Shown here piece after piece: positions 9,662 through 19,487 of a stretch of DNA of 45,981 nucleotides. Source of the stretch: Candidatus Gastranaerophilales bacterium (GTDB taxonomy: Bacteria; Cyanobacteriota; Vampirovibrionia; Gastranaerophilales; Gastranaerophilaceae); NCBI GenBank assembly GCA_905236775.1, contig CAJOOM010000150.1, forward strand, positions 1 through 45,981, read 5' to 3'. Made by a program: the position numbers and the translations under genes. Below the pieces are notes generated by a model that was not told the origin of the DNA, did not search any database, and saw only the letters and a program-made list of their open reading frames with translations. How positions within the stretch are numbered: the first letter of the stretch is position 1; each line of letters begins with the position of its first letter.

Positions 9662-10276
9662 ATGAAAAAAGGACTGTTTATAACGTTTGAAGGTGCTGAT
9701 GGGTGTGGAAAAACTACACAAATTAATCTTCTAGCGGAATATTTAAAATCTAAAAATATAGAAACCATTTTAACGCGCGAACCTGGCGCAAAAGGGCTGG
9801 GAGTTAAAATAAGAGAAATTCTTTTAAACTACGATGGTGTCGTTTCTCCAAATTGCGAATCTTTTTTATTTCTTGCAGACAGAGCCCAGCACGTTGACTG
9901 TATAATTAAACCTGCTCTGCAAGCAGGAAAAGTAGTTTTATGTGACAGACATACAGATTCGACCGTTGCGTATCAAGGGTATGGCAGGCAGCTTGATATA
10001 GAACGAATAAACATGCTTAACAATATAGCAACAGGAGGTCTAAAACCCGACTTAACTATTGTTTTTGATATAGATATTGAAACTTCTATGAAAAGAATTG
10101 GGAATGACAAAGATAGAATGGAGTCATCCGGAATAGAATTCTTTAAACGCGTTAGACAAGGCTTTTTGGAGATTGCAAAAAAAGAGCCTGATAGAGTAAA
10201 AATTATTAACTCTGATAATTCAATAGAAAATATTCATAACCAAGTAAAATCTCTATTCAAAAGTATTAACTATTGA
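9662..10276 (+). CDS. tmk: thymidylate kinase
   Basis: GLFITFEGADGCGKTTQI, TREPG, DRHTDSTVAYQGYGR. Confidence 0.96.
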   Translation: MKKGLFITFEGADGCGKTTQINLLAEYLKSKNIETILTREPGAKGLGVKIREILLNYDGVVSPNCESFLFLADRAQHVDCIIKPALQAGKVVLCDRHTDSTVAYQGYGRQLDIERINMLNNIATGGLKPDLTIVFDIDIETSMKRIGNDKDRMESSGIEFFKRVRQGFLEIAKKEPDRVKIINSDNSIENIHNQVKSLFKSINY

Positions 10277-10315
10277 TTTATAAATCCGTCTATATTTGTT
10301 TTCTAATTTATTTAC

Positions 10316-11359
10316 TTAGCATTCCAAATAAGTATAATCAGGATTATTTTTGAGTCTTTTTTCGATTTCTTTAAATGTCAAAAGTCCCTCAGTTGCGCCA
10401 AACTCAGAAACGACACTCGCTGAATTAACAGAACCGTACATTAATGAAAGTCCGACATTAAGATTTGTTCTGTTAAGTGCTCCGCAAAAAGTTGAAGCAA
10501 AAGCATCTCCGGCACCAAGAGTTGATACAACCGGCGATGGGAATGTCGGGCAGAAATAGTATTTACGACCATCATATGCATAAGCTCCCTTATTTCCGTC
10601 AGTTATTACAATAACTTGGTATTCTTGAACTTTCATTGTTTTAAGTATTTTCTTTAAATCAGAATGAACAAGTTCTTGAGAGAATTTTTCTGTTTTAGTA
10701 TCAGGTCTGACTTGTATTCCGGTCGCCATAATTGCTTCTTCTTTATTCATAACAACAACATGAGCATATTTAAGGATTTTATCTAAGTGCTTATGTCCTT
10801 TTTTAAGGCTTGTTGTGCCTGCATTAAAGCATATTGCTAAATCATGTTTGTGTGCATAATCAACAAGAGGCTCAATTACAGCATTCGATTCTCCGTTTAA
10901 AGGCGCAACATAAATAAAATCAGCATCTTTAATTGCATCAAAATCAATTTCTTCTTTTTGTATAAGAGCATTAGCGCCACGGTGTGCCAAAACAGTTCTG
11001 TCACCTTGAAAGCTGACTAATATTATTGAAAAACCTGTTGAAACATCTTTTCTTTGGATAATATGTTTAAGACTTACTTTATGATGTTTAAAAAAGTCCA
11101 AAATACCTTCTGAATATATATCGTTACCTATTTTAAATATAGCAGATGTTTCAAACCCGAGATTTGCAAAGTTGCAGGCAGTATTAACTCCGCCTCCGCC
11201 AACTCTTGATGAAAATGATGATATGTCAATCTTTGAGCCATAAGGATAACTCATAAAATCTCTGCTGTGATCTTTAGTACAAACTGATACTATATTAGCC
11301 TCATCACATTCTACAAATACATCCATTGTTGCACTTCCGATAGTTATAATCTTTGCCAT
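10316..11359 (-). CDS. PfkB-family carbohydrate/nucleoside kinase
   Basis: SRVGGGGVNTACNFANLGFETS and TLGAGDAFASTFCGAL (PfkB signatures); start adjusted to MAKIIT with GGAGG. Confidence 0.88.
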   Translation of the reverse strand: MAKIITIGSATMDVFVECDEANIVSVCTKDHSRDFMSYPYGSKIDISSFSSRVGGGGVNTACNFANLGFETSAIFKIGNDIYSEGILDFFKHHKVSLKHIIQRKDVSTGFSIILVSFQGDRTVLAHRGANALIQKEEIDFDAIKDADFIYVAPLNGESNAVIEPLVDYAHKHDLAICFNAGTTSLKKGHKHLDKILKYAHVVVMNKEEAIMATGIQVRPDTKTEKFSQELVHSDLKKILKTMKVQEYQVIVITDGNKGAYAYDGRKYYFCPTFPSPVVSTLGAGDAFASTFCGALNRTNLNVGLSLMYGSVNSASVVSEFGATEGLLTFKEIEKRLKNNPDYTYLEC

Positions 11360-11485
11360 CTTAATTTCCTCCAAGCAATGTCTTTATTTTATCATAATTA
11401 TATGTAAATATTTGTAAAAATAGTCGCAAAAATTATTTTTACAAGGTTATAAATAAGTATAGAAATATTATAGGGTAGTATTAAA

Positions 11486-11896
11486 ATGGATATAAAAATA
11501 AATTCTGTAAGTTTTACCGGTAAAAATGAGGTATTATATGCATTAAATAAGGCTGCGCAAAACGCAAAACATTTTGCATATGATAGTCAATTTGATATTA
11601 CTGCTAATATGACAATCCGAAAACAGATTGTAGAGGCAAAACAAAATGCTTCTATGAAAGCTTATTTAGATATGGCATTACGTGATGAATCTTTTATAAA
11701 AACAATTAACGAATTAAAACCGTCAGAGTTATCTGATTTACGGAATCTTTTACAACCAATACAAACGCAGCATTCTTTAGTTAATCCTATGGGCAAATAC
11801 AAATCCGTTATGCAGGAAGTTTTGGAACATTTTGGAAGAAAAAAGGCATCTGTAGAGGTAGCTGTATCTCAATTATGTAAAGAGTTAGGATTGTAA
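11486..11896 (+). CDS. hypothetical protein (136 aa)
   Basis: Complete ORF starting MDIKINSVSFTGKNE; 3' end overlaps rsmI convergently by 12 bp. Confidence 0.65.
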   Translation: MDIKINSVSFTGKNEVLYALNKAAQNAKHFAYDSQFDITANMTIRKQIVEAKQNASMKAYLDMALRDESFIKTINELKPSELSDLRNLLQPIQTQHSLVNPMGKYKSVMQEVLEHFGRKKASVEVAVSQLCKELGL

Positions 11897-12700
11897 TTCT
11901 AAGCTTCGTTTATAAACTTTATTTTTATTGAGACTAAAAAGTGTTGAAAGGACTATGGATATTTCTTTATCTCTGAATCCCTTTTGTTTTAGTTCTTTTA
12001 TTTTATTATCCAATTCTTTGTCTTGGCTATTTTCGTCTGCATAAATCATACATACAATTTCACCTTTTATTCCATTTTTAAAATATTCTAAAACTTCAGT
12101 TATTTTTCCATATTTAACTTCTTCAAAGAGTTTGGAAAGCTCACGTCCTAAAGCTATCTTAATATCTCCTCTTATGGATTTGATAATATTTAACGTCTTT
12201 AAAATTCTTTCGGGAGAATCATAAAATATGATATTTTGTGAAACATATTTTTGTGCTAATTCGGATATTTGATTTTCACTCCGTGGTATAAAACCCAGAA
12301 ATGTAAATTCTTCCCCATTTCTTGGAATTTGAGAAAGAAATGTTGTAATAGCACAGGCTCCAGGAAGTGAAGTAACTGAAAACCCATTTTTTACAAGTTC
12401 TTCTATGATAACTGTTCCGGGGTCACAAATAAGAGGTGTTCCTGCATCAGAAACAAGCGCAATTTTTTTACCGCTTTTAAGCTCTGATAAGAAAAAATCA
12501 ACTCTCTCTCGTTCATTATACTTATGATATGAAATGCATTTAGTTCTTATATCATAATGATTGAGCAATTTTTGAGTAGTTCTTGTATCTTCGCAAGCAA
12601 TTAAGTCAACATTTTTAAGAACATCTATCGCTCTTAAAGTAATATCGCTAATATTTCCTATTGGAGTTGGAACTACATAAAAATCAAATTCTCTAACCAT
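11885..12700 (-). CDS. rsmI: 16S rRNA (cytidine-2'-O)-methyltransferase
   Basis: FYVVPTPIGNISDITLRAIDVLKNVDLIACEDTRTTQKLLNHY, ALVSDAGTPLICDPG. Confidence 0.94.
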   Translation of the reverse strand: MVREFDFYVVPTPIGNISDITLRAIDVLKNVDLIACEDTRTTQKLLNHYDIRTKCISYHKYNERERVDFFLSELKSGKKIALVSDAGTPLICDPGTVIIEELVKNGFSVTSLPGACAITTFLSQIPRNGEEFTFLGFIPRSENQISELAQKYVSQNIIFYDSPERILKTLNIIKSIRGDIKIALGRELSKLFEEVKYGKITEVLEYFKNGIKGEIVCMIYADENSQDKELDNKIKELKQKGFRDKEISIVLSTLFSLNKNKVYKRSLELQS

Positions 12701-12812
12701 AAATCTATTATTGCATAAAATAAATATAAACAGCTTAAAATCGTTAAAATTACGCAAAAATAAAATTTTTAATTTTTAATGTAAAATTTTGTAACAATTT
12801 TAACAATTCTAT

Positions 12813-12839
12813 TAAAGTTTTTCAAAAAAATGCCGTTAT
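12813..12839 (+). promoter_or_regulatory. sigma-28 (FliA/SigD)-type promoter, TAAAGTTT-N11-GCCGTTAT
   Basis: Exact -35, exact 11-nt spacer, -10 matches 6/8 of GCCGATAA; 25 bp upstream of ATG 12865; TTGTAACAA at 12789-12797. Confidence 0.7.
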
Positions 12840-12864
12840 ATTATTTGTAAGTAGAGGATGAATT

Positions 12865-14919
12865 ATGGCACTATTTCATTTTGATAATAATAAAGATATA
12901 ACAATTAACGCACAGTTAAAACCAAGTGAATCAATAGGTGAAAATTCTAATACAGAATTTAAAAATACCGTATGGGAAGATGAATTTGAGGATGATTTAG
13001 GTATTGGTGATAGAGTGACTTTAACCGGCGATAATAAATCTAAAAACACAAATACAGATGAAAACGGTAGAGAATGGATAGAGCACATAACACATAATCC
13101 ATTTAAAGAATTTACCGAAGAAGATTGGGAAAATTTTAAAAATCCTGAAACAAAAGATAATGTTATTGAAAAATATAAAAATAAAATTAAAGAGGATTTA
13201 AAAAAATATAATAATTATGATGAAAGATTCCCTGAAGGCAAGTATGAAGTAGAGGTAGTTTTTGATGGAAAATCTTTTGTCTCATATGTATATAAAAAAG
13301 AGTATGAAACAATAACAAAATCTAATCCCTATTTGCTACAAAAATCGGTTGATGACTTTATAAATGGAAATTTTGACGTAATAAATAATATAAAAAATCC
13401 TGTAGAATTTTTAGAAGCTTATAGAAAAAAATCAGGCGGGAAAACAATGTATTCTGCCATGATATCAGCATATAAAGATGGAAAATTATCCTCAGGTAAA
13501 ATGGTTGGATATCTTAATACTTTGCAAAATAAATTTTCAAATTTTGAACTAGATTATGATGAATATGATCCTACTAGCAAATTCGGTTCCAGTGCCAGTG
13601 CTTTTTCCGGCGGATATTATCCTCTTTATAAAAGAGTTCGCCAATATTTTGAAAGAGAAAGAGATTTAGAAGCAAAGTATAAAAGCAATGCAGTAGATAG
13701 AGAACAAGTAAAAGATATACAAAAATTTATAAAAGAAAATTTTGATATTGAATTAAACGAAATTGCTGCAGCTAAAATGTTGGAAGATTGTGGAAGATTT
13801 ACGGTTTCATATAATAGTTCAAAAATTATAGACTTTATTAAAAATATATCTTTAGAAATTGATATAGATATGATAAAGCAATATAGAAAAAAAGGAGATA
13901 CTTTTTCAGAGGATGAATATAAAATTGATTCTGAAATTGCATCTCAGATTAAGCAAATTTTAAAAGAGAGAACAAATTTTGATATAACAAATAATGAAGC
14001 TGGTTTTATATATGATCTTTATAAATGGAAAGGAGAAGAAAAACATTTTGATATAGAAAAGTTAAAAGCAGATTGTATAAATGGTGAAGATATTGCATTT
14101 GGTTCTGAATGTAGAGATTATTTAGAAAATATCCTAACTTATGCAGGTAACGCATATAATGATTCTCTTGAGTTGTTGGAAGAAGTAGCACAAAATGTAG
14201 AAATCGAATATGGTCGGTACAATTTTGATATTCATAAGTCACCTGTAGCCGATTTAGCTAAAAAATCAGAAACTATGATAAAAGACGGCGAAAAAGAACT
14301 TTCTGTAACAAAAACTAATGATAAAATTGTTATAAGAAATAAATCCACGGGAAAAGAACGTATTATTGATTTGACTATGTTAACATCTAAGCTTGATGAA
14401 GAACACAAACAACTCTTACTTAATGCGTTAGATGAATTTAACAAAATATCTTTATGGGAGTTCGCAAAAGAAGCTACAAAAAATGTTGAAATAAGTACCT
14501 CTGGTTACTTAACTTTAGCACAATATTCTATTGAAACGGATAATATAAGTATTGGTAATAAAGTTGATTCTAATACTCTTTTGCACGAAATGATTCATGC
14601 AATGATGGCAACTGTTATTGATGGAAAGAATACATCAAATGAACCGCTCTTTAAAGAATTTGTAGAAGCATTTGAAGAAGAGCAAAGAATTCATCATGAT
14701 GAAAAAAGATTAAGAAATACTATACTTGCTTTTGGTAATTACACATATTGCGCAGAAAACATTTTTGAATTTGCAGCGGAAGCAGGTTGTTTATGGCTAT
14801 CTGGGAAATCTGACTCAGAGTTTACTATTGCAACACATTTCCCTAAATCATATAGATTGTTTGTTCAACTGATAGAAAAAATTCGTTCTCAAGAAACTGG
14901 ACGTTCCATGAATGGTTAA
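12865..14919 (+). CDS. large uncharacterised protein with C-terminal HExxH zinc-metallopeptidase-like domain
   Basis: NTLLHEMIHAMMATV (HExxH) followed ~50 aa later by AENIFEFAAEAGCLWLSG, giving HExxH...E gluzincin-like spacing; no obvious signal peptide. Confidence 0.7.
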   Translation: MALFHFDNNKDITINAQLKPSESIGENSNTEFKNTVWEDEFEDDLGIGDRVTLTGDNKSKNTNTDENGREWIEHITHNPFKEFTEEDWENFKNPETKDNVIEKYKNKIKEDLKKYNNYDERFPEGKYEVEVVFDGKSFVSYVYKKEYETITKSNPYLLQKSVDDFINGNFDVINNIKNPVEFLEAYRKKSGGKTMYSAMISAYKDGKLSSGKMVGYLNTLQNKFSNFELDYDEYDPTSKFGSSASAFSGGYYPLYKRVRQYFERERDLEAKYKSNAVDREQVKDIQKFIKENFDIELNEIAAAKMLEDCGRFTVSYNSSKIIDFIKNISLEIDIDMIKQYRKKGDTFSEDEYKIDSEIASQIKQILKERTNFDITNNEAGFIYDLYKWKGEEKHFDIEKLKADCINGEDIAFGSECRDYLENILTYAGNAYNDSLELLEEVAQNVEIEYGRYNFDIHKSPVADLAKKSETMIKDGEKELSVTKTNDKIVIRNKSTGKERIIDLTMLTSKLDEEHKQLLLNALDEFNKISLWEFAKEATKNVEISTSGYLTLAQYSIETDNISIGNKVDSNTLLHEMIHAMMATVIDGKNTSNEPLFKEFVEAFEEEQRIHHDEKRLRNTILAFGNYTYCAENIFEFAAEAGCLWLSGKSDSEFTIATHFPKSYRLFVQLIEKIRSQETGRSMNG

Positions 14920-14929
14920 ACTTTAACAA

Positions 14930-16522
14930 TTATTTTCTTATAACTTTCAATCTTCTATTTGGTTCCTCACCGATAGAAATACTTCTCAAATTATATTGTT
15001 CAACGAGTTCATGCTGCAATTTTCTTATGTGTGTATTTTGAGGCATAAGTTCAATCTCCGGCGCACCTTCCAATACTTTTTTGATAGCATTTTTTGCTTC
15101 ATCTAAAGCAATTTCTGTTTCATCTTTATAATCTTGAGTTACTTTTACATCACCGGGTTGAATATCAAGTGCTTCTTTTAATACTTTTTGAATATGTGCC
15201 ATAGAGTTTGTCTTTACATAAAATACACGGATACGATATTCCTGAGCAGAATTTAATATTTTTGCTCCGCCTTTTGCGTAATTTTTATGCGCAATTACAA
15301 TATCAGAATCCTCAATATTTCTTGTAATCTCTACATTTAAGTCTAAACTTTCAATAATTTTTTCAACTATAGTTCTTGAAACGGCATAAAGATAAACTTT
15401 TTTTAGCGGTTTTACTTTCTCTACATATTCTTGACGAGAGAATGAAAAATTCATTTTGTTTTCATTTGGAGTTTGCTGAATTTCTTGTTTTTTTAGTTCT
15501 TGTGATAATTCCTGTCTAAGTTCTTGAACAGGCTCGGTAATTTTTGAATCGACTTTTCTGATTTCAGGTCGAATCGGCCATCCTCGCAAAATATAGTCAA
15601 CTGCCTCTGATGTATTTTTATACACAGCAAGTGTATTTCTATCTTGAATTTCAATTACTATATCAAAAGTTGGCTGTTTTTCTCTTTCCAAAACAGTTTT
15701 TTGAGAAGCCCTTCTTTTGGCTTCGTCATCGCCTAATGTTACTGATTGAATTCCACCAACCAAATCCGAAAGAGTTGGATTTTTTATAAGACTTTCCAAA
15801 CAATTTCCGTGTGCTGTTGCAATAAGCATTACACCACGTTCTGCAATTGTTCTTGCAGCTTGGGCTTCAGCCTCAGTTCCGATTTCATCGACAACAATAA
15901 CTTCCGGTGTATGGTTTTCAACTGCTTCTATCATTATATCTTTTTGTAATTCAGGCTGAGCAACCTGCATTCTTCTTGAAGCACCTACTGCAGGATGCGG
16001 GACATCACCATCTCCGGCTATTTCATTTGAAGTATCAACTATAACTACACGTTTACCAAGCTCATCAGCTACTAATCGTGAAATTTCTCTTAATTTTGTT
16101 GTTTTACCAACTCCCGGAGGACCTAAAAATAAAATGCTTTTTCCTTGTGTACAGAAATCTTTTATACACGCAATAGTACCTGTTACAACTCTACCTATTC
16201 TGCAAGTTAAACCAATCACTTTTCCTTGACGGTTTCTTATCGCACTAATTCTATGTAAAGTTCCCGGAATTCCTGAACGGTTATCATGAGTAAAATTTTG
16301 AATTCTAGACGTTACATAATTAATATCATCTTCATTAACAATTTCGTTTCCAAGTTTTTCAATTCTTCCGCCGGAGTGACGAACTTCAGGAACCCTGCCA
16401 ATATCTAAGACAATCTCAATTACATCATTTAAACTTTCTTGCGTGATAAAAGATACAACTTTAGGGGGCATTACTGCTAAAAGTTTATCAAGGTCATTTT
16501 GAAATTCCATACTACTCATCAT
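14930..16522 (-). CDS. Ycf45/SpoIIIAA-like AAA ATPase with C-terminal R3H domain
   Basis: SILFLGPPGVGKTTKLREISRLVADELGKRVVIVDTSNEIAGDGDVPHPAVGASRRMQVAQPELQKDIMIEAVENHTPEVIVVDEIGTEAEAQAARTIAERGV; C-terminal RKLQHELVEQYNLRSISIGEEPNRRLKV. Confidence 0.92.
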   Translation of the reverse strand: MMSSMEFQNDLDKLLAVMPPKVVSFITQESLNDVIEIVLDIGRVPEVRHSGGRIEKLGNEIVNEDDINYVTSRIQNFTHDNRSGIPGTLHRISAIRNRQGKVIGLTCRIGRVVTGTIACIKDFCTQGKSILFLGPPGVGKTTKLREISRLVADELGKRVVIVDTSNEIAGDGDVPHPAVGASRRMQVAQPELQKDIMIEAVENHTPEVIVVDEIGTEAEAQAARTIAERGVMLIATAHGNCLESLIKNPTLSDLVGGIQSVTLGDDEAKRRASQKTVLEREKQPTFDIVIEIQDRNTLAVYKNTSEAVDYILRGWPIRPEIRKVDSKITEPVQELRQELSQELKKQEIQQTPNENKMNFSFSRQEYVEKVKPLKKVYLYAVSRTIVEKIIESLDLNVEITRNIEDSDIVIAHKNYAKGGAKILNSAQEYRIRVFYVKTNSMAHIQKVLKEALDIQPGDVKVTQDYKDETEIALDEAKNAIKKVLEGAPEIELMPQNTHIRKLQHELVEQYNLRSISIGEEPNRRLKVIRK

Positions 16523-16698
16523 TCTTATAAAAAAAGCCTTTCTATGACTAATCCGAGTGAACGACTATTTAAACGTTAAAACCTACTTACATTATATCAT
16601 ATATAATTTTGGTTGTGAATAGTTTTAAATTACTTGTAATATTCCGGAAAGAGGAATGAGTATAGGAAAAACGCGGAACTGAGAGACCCTATGTATTC

Positions 16699-17709
16699 TT
16701 AAACTTTCATTTCTTTTTCAAAACCAAATAATGAACTTACAGACTCATCATCATGAATTCTTGAAATAGCAGCACCTAAAAGTGGAGCTACAGAAAGTTG
16801 CTTAACATTTTTTGGTAAATCTTCTTGCTTCCAAGGAATAGTATTTGTTACAATACATTCTTCTATTGGAGAGTTCTCTAATCTTTCTCTTGCAGGACCT
16901 GAAAATACTGCGTGTGTTGCACCTACATATATTTTTTTAGCCCCTTTGGATTTTAAAAGTTTTGCAGCTTCACAAATTGTTCCCGCAGTATCAATAATAT
17001 CATCGAACATTAAGCAAACTTTATTTTCTACATCACCTATTATATGTGCTGCGATTGCCTCATTGTGCTTGTCTCTTCGCTTATCTATGATAGCCATAGG
17101 ACAGTCAAGTTTTTTTGCGAATGCTCTGGTTCTATTTGCACCGCCCATATCCGGCGAAACTGCAATCATATCATCAGGATTAATATTCAAGTTCTTGATA
17201 TAATCTATAATAATAGGATTCGCAAAAATATGGTCAACAAGAATGTTGAAGAAACCTTGGATTTGACCTGTATGTAAATCCATAGCAAGAACTCTGTTAG
17301 CACCAGCAGTTGTTAGTAAGTCTGCTACAAGCTTAGCTGTAATAGCTTCTCTGCCGGAAGTTTTTCTGTCTTGTCTTGCGTAACCATAATATGGAATAAC
17401 TGCAGTAATTGATTTTGCACTTGCTCGTTTGAAAGCATCAATAATAATCAACAGTTCCATTAAATTTTCATTAACCGGATTACAAATAGGCTGAACTATA
17501 AATACATCATCGCCTCTTATGCTTTCTTTAATCTGAACGTAAATTTCTCCGTCAGCAAAATTCTTTATGACCATAGGTCCAACCGTGGTACCTAAATAAT
17601 CAGCTATTTCTTGTGCTAGTTGGGGGTTCGAGCGACCGGAAAATAATCTGATATCGTGAGTAGGGTTAACAGCTTTCTCAAGCTGTGAATAAGGCATTTC
17701 AAGAACCAT
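16699..17709 (-). CDS. prs: ribose-phosphate pyrophosphokinase
   Basis: LFSGRSNPQLAQEIADYLG, GYARQDRK, DLHTGQIQGFF, DDIIDTAGTICEAA. Confidence 0.96.
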   Translation of the reverse strand: MVLEMPYSQLEKAVNPTHDIRLFSGRSNPQLAQEIADYLGTTVGPMVIKNFADGEIYVQIKESIRGDDVFIVQPICNPVNENLMELLIIIDAFKRASAKSITAVIPYYGYARQDRKTSGREAITAKLVADLLTTAGANRVLAMDLHTGQIQGFFNILVDHIFANPIIIDYIKNLNINPDDMIAVSPDMGGANRTRAFAKKLDCPMAIIDKRRDKHNEAIAAHIIGDVENKVCLMFDDIIDTAGTICEAAKLLKSKGAKKIYVGATHAVFSGPARERLENSPIEECIVTNTIPWKQEDLPKNVKQLSVAPLLGAAISRIHDDESVSSLFGFEKEMKV

Positions 17710-17841
17710 GTTGGTAATCCTTTCATACTTGTGATAGAAGAGTAATTATATTCTATAACAAATTTTAAATTTTAGAAAGATTATTTTACAAAATATTAAG
17801 CAATGAATGTGTGCAAAAAGTTCTACAAAAGTCTAAAAGTC

Positions 17842-17870
17842 TTGACATAGTAATATGTATGGTATACAAT
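17842..17870 (+). promoter_or_regulatory. sigma-70-type promoter (TTGACA-N17-TACAAT)
   Basis: TTGACATAGTAATATGTATGGTATACAAT with 17-bp spacer; ~200 bp leader to the downstream CDS. Confidence 0.6.
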
Positions 17871-18075
17871 ATCAAACAAATTAGGGCAATTGTATAAAAT
17901 TTGTTCACTAGTCGTAGGTTATGTAAATATGCATAGAAAATCACAAAAATTGAACAGATATTGGTGGCGCGGGTTAGTTTAACTGCCCATTTTGTCATAA
18001 CTGTTTAATTAGCAATATGAATTACAAGGGCAGTATTGAGGACTAGTCTTGTAGTTTGTATTGGAGAAAATTAAA

Positions 18076-19296
18076 ATGTCAGATAATAAAATAAAAGTTC
18101 TAATCAACAATTTACCTAAAAGTTTACGACCTGTTGCACGGTTTTTGAGACATCAGGAAAGTGCGTCAGGCTTATCGACTACGCGTTATATACAGGATGT
18201 TTCTACATGTCTAATTCCGAAAGCAGTTTTCTCAAGAAGTATAGAAGATTTGACAGAAAATACGTTTCTTGAGACTACGGAGGAAGCATTAATCTATCTT
18301 TCTCCGGCTATTTTAGGAGAACACGTAGCAAGAAAGTGTTTTTCAAGGGGGTTAAATCCTGAATTAAAAAAAGAAGTTTCGGAAACAGGTGTGAACTTAA
18401 TAAAGAAGGCAGAAAAAAATCTGCTAGTAAGAGAAAATAATAAAAAGATTCTTCCAGTAAAAGCTGCAATTGCGCTTGCTGCAACGGCAATTCCGTTAAC
18501 AGAATTTTCTCTAAATTATATAAAAAATCTAATGACATTAAAACTGTTTAATAAGAGTGATTTTAGAAATATTGCTTCTTTGGAAAATAATAGAGAAGAT
18601 GCAAAGCATCAAGAAAAAGTTAAATCAAGTGCAAAGAAACATATTATTGGAGCAGGAATAACTTATGCCGGCTTTTGGGGACTTGCAGGACTTCTTGCAA
18701 CAAAAGGCAAAAACTCAAAAACATTGCAAAAAATATCAGAATTTATTGTAGCTCCGGGCAATAAACTTTTCTCTAAAAACGAAAAGGCAAAAAACTTTGT
18801 AAATAAATACTTTAATATGGATTTTGCAAAAAGTCCAAAGGGGAAACTGGTTTTGAGTAAGGGTCAGTTGACGACTTGCGTGCTTGTTGGCGGATGCGGA
18901 TATTTTGGAGCATCAGCAGATAGAGGCAAAGAAAACCTTAAAGAAACAGCGACAAGATTCCCTTTGGTAGCTTTGTATGTAATAACAGGCAGTGAACTTG
19001 TTGAAAAAGGATTCAAGAATTTACTTTATAAATATGGAAAATGCACAGATGTCATGAATAGTAAAAAAGAAGTGACACCTTTCGAGGAACTTGGTAAACT
19101 GGCAGAAAAACTGGCAAAAGAAAAAGGAAGTACCGTTGATAAGGAATTTAAATCATTGATTAAACAAAAAGGTGTTATATTTGGAATTCCGTATTTGTTT
19201 GCACTTGGAGTAATGGGATTTTTCGTATCCGGCATGACCGTACTTTCAACAAAAAAAAGGTATGAAAAAGAAAAATTGCAACATAAATCTGTATAA
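18076..19296 (+). CDS. uncharacterised membrane-associated protein, possibly related to 27797-29119
   Basis: Complete ORF, GGAG upstream of MSDNK; hydrophobic helices. Confidence 0.6.
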   Translation: MSDNKIKVLINNLPKSLRPVARFLRHQESASGLSTTRYIQDVSTCLIPKAVFSRSIEDLTENTFLETTEEALIYLSPAILGEHVARKCFSRGLNPELKKEVSETGVNLIKKAEKNLLVRENNKKILPVKAAIALAATAIPLTEFSLNYIKNLMTLKLFNKSDFRNIASLENNREDAKHQEKVKSSAKKHIIGAGITYAGFWGLAGLLATKGKNSKTLQKISEFIVAPGNKLFSKNEKAKNFVNKYFNMDFAKSPKGKLVLSKGQLTTCVLVGGCGYFGASADRGKENLKETATRFPLVALYVITGSELVEKGFKNLLYKYGKCTDVMNSKKEVTPFEELGKLAEKLAKEKGSTVDKEFKSLIKQKGVIFGIPYLFALGVMGFFVSGMTVLSTKKRYEKEKLQHKSV

Positions 19297-19325
19297 ATAT
19301 TATTCTGTGATATAATAAGGACATT

Positions 19326-19412
19326 GGAGAGGTGTCCGAGCGGTTTAAGGTGGCGATCTCGAAAGTCGCTGTAGGGGAGACTCTACCGAGGGTTCGAATC
19401 CCTCCCTCTCCG
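19326..19412 (+). tRNA. tRNA-Ser (CGA)
   Basis: GGAGAGGTGTCCGAGCGGTTTAAGGTGGCGATCTCGAAAGTCGCTGTAGGGGAGACTCTACCGAGGGTTCGAATCCCTCCCTCTCCG; anticodon loop CTCGAAA, long variable arm. Confidence 0.95.
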
Positions 19413-19487
19413 AAGTTTTAAAGACATATAGGATAGCATTCCGTTTGTCTATGCAATGGAATCGACCTGAAGTAGTGGAGTTAATAC

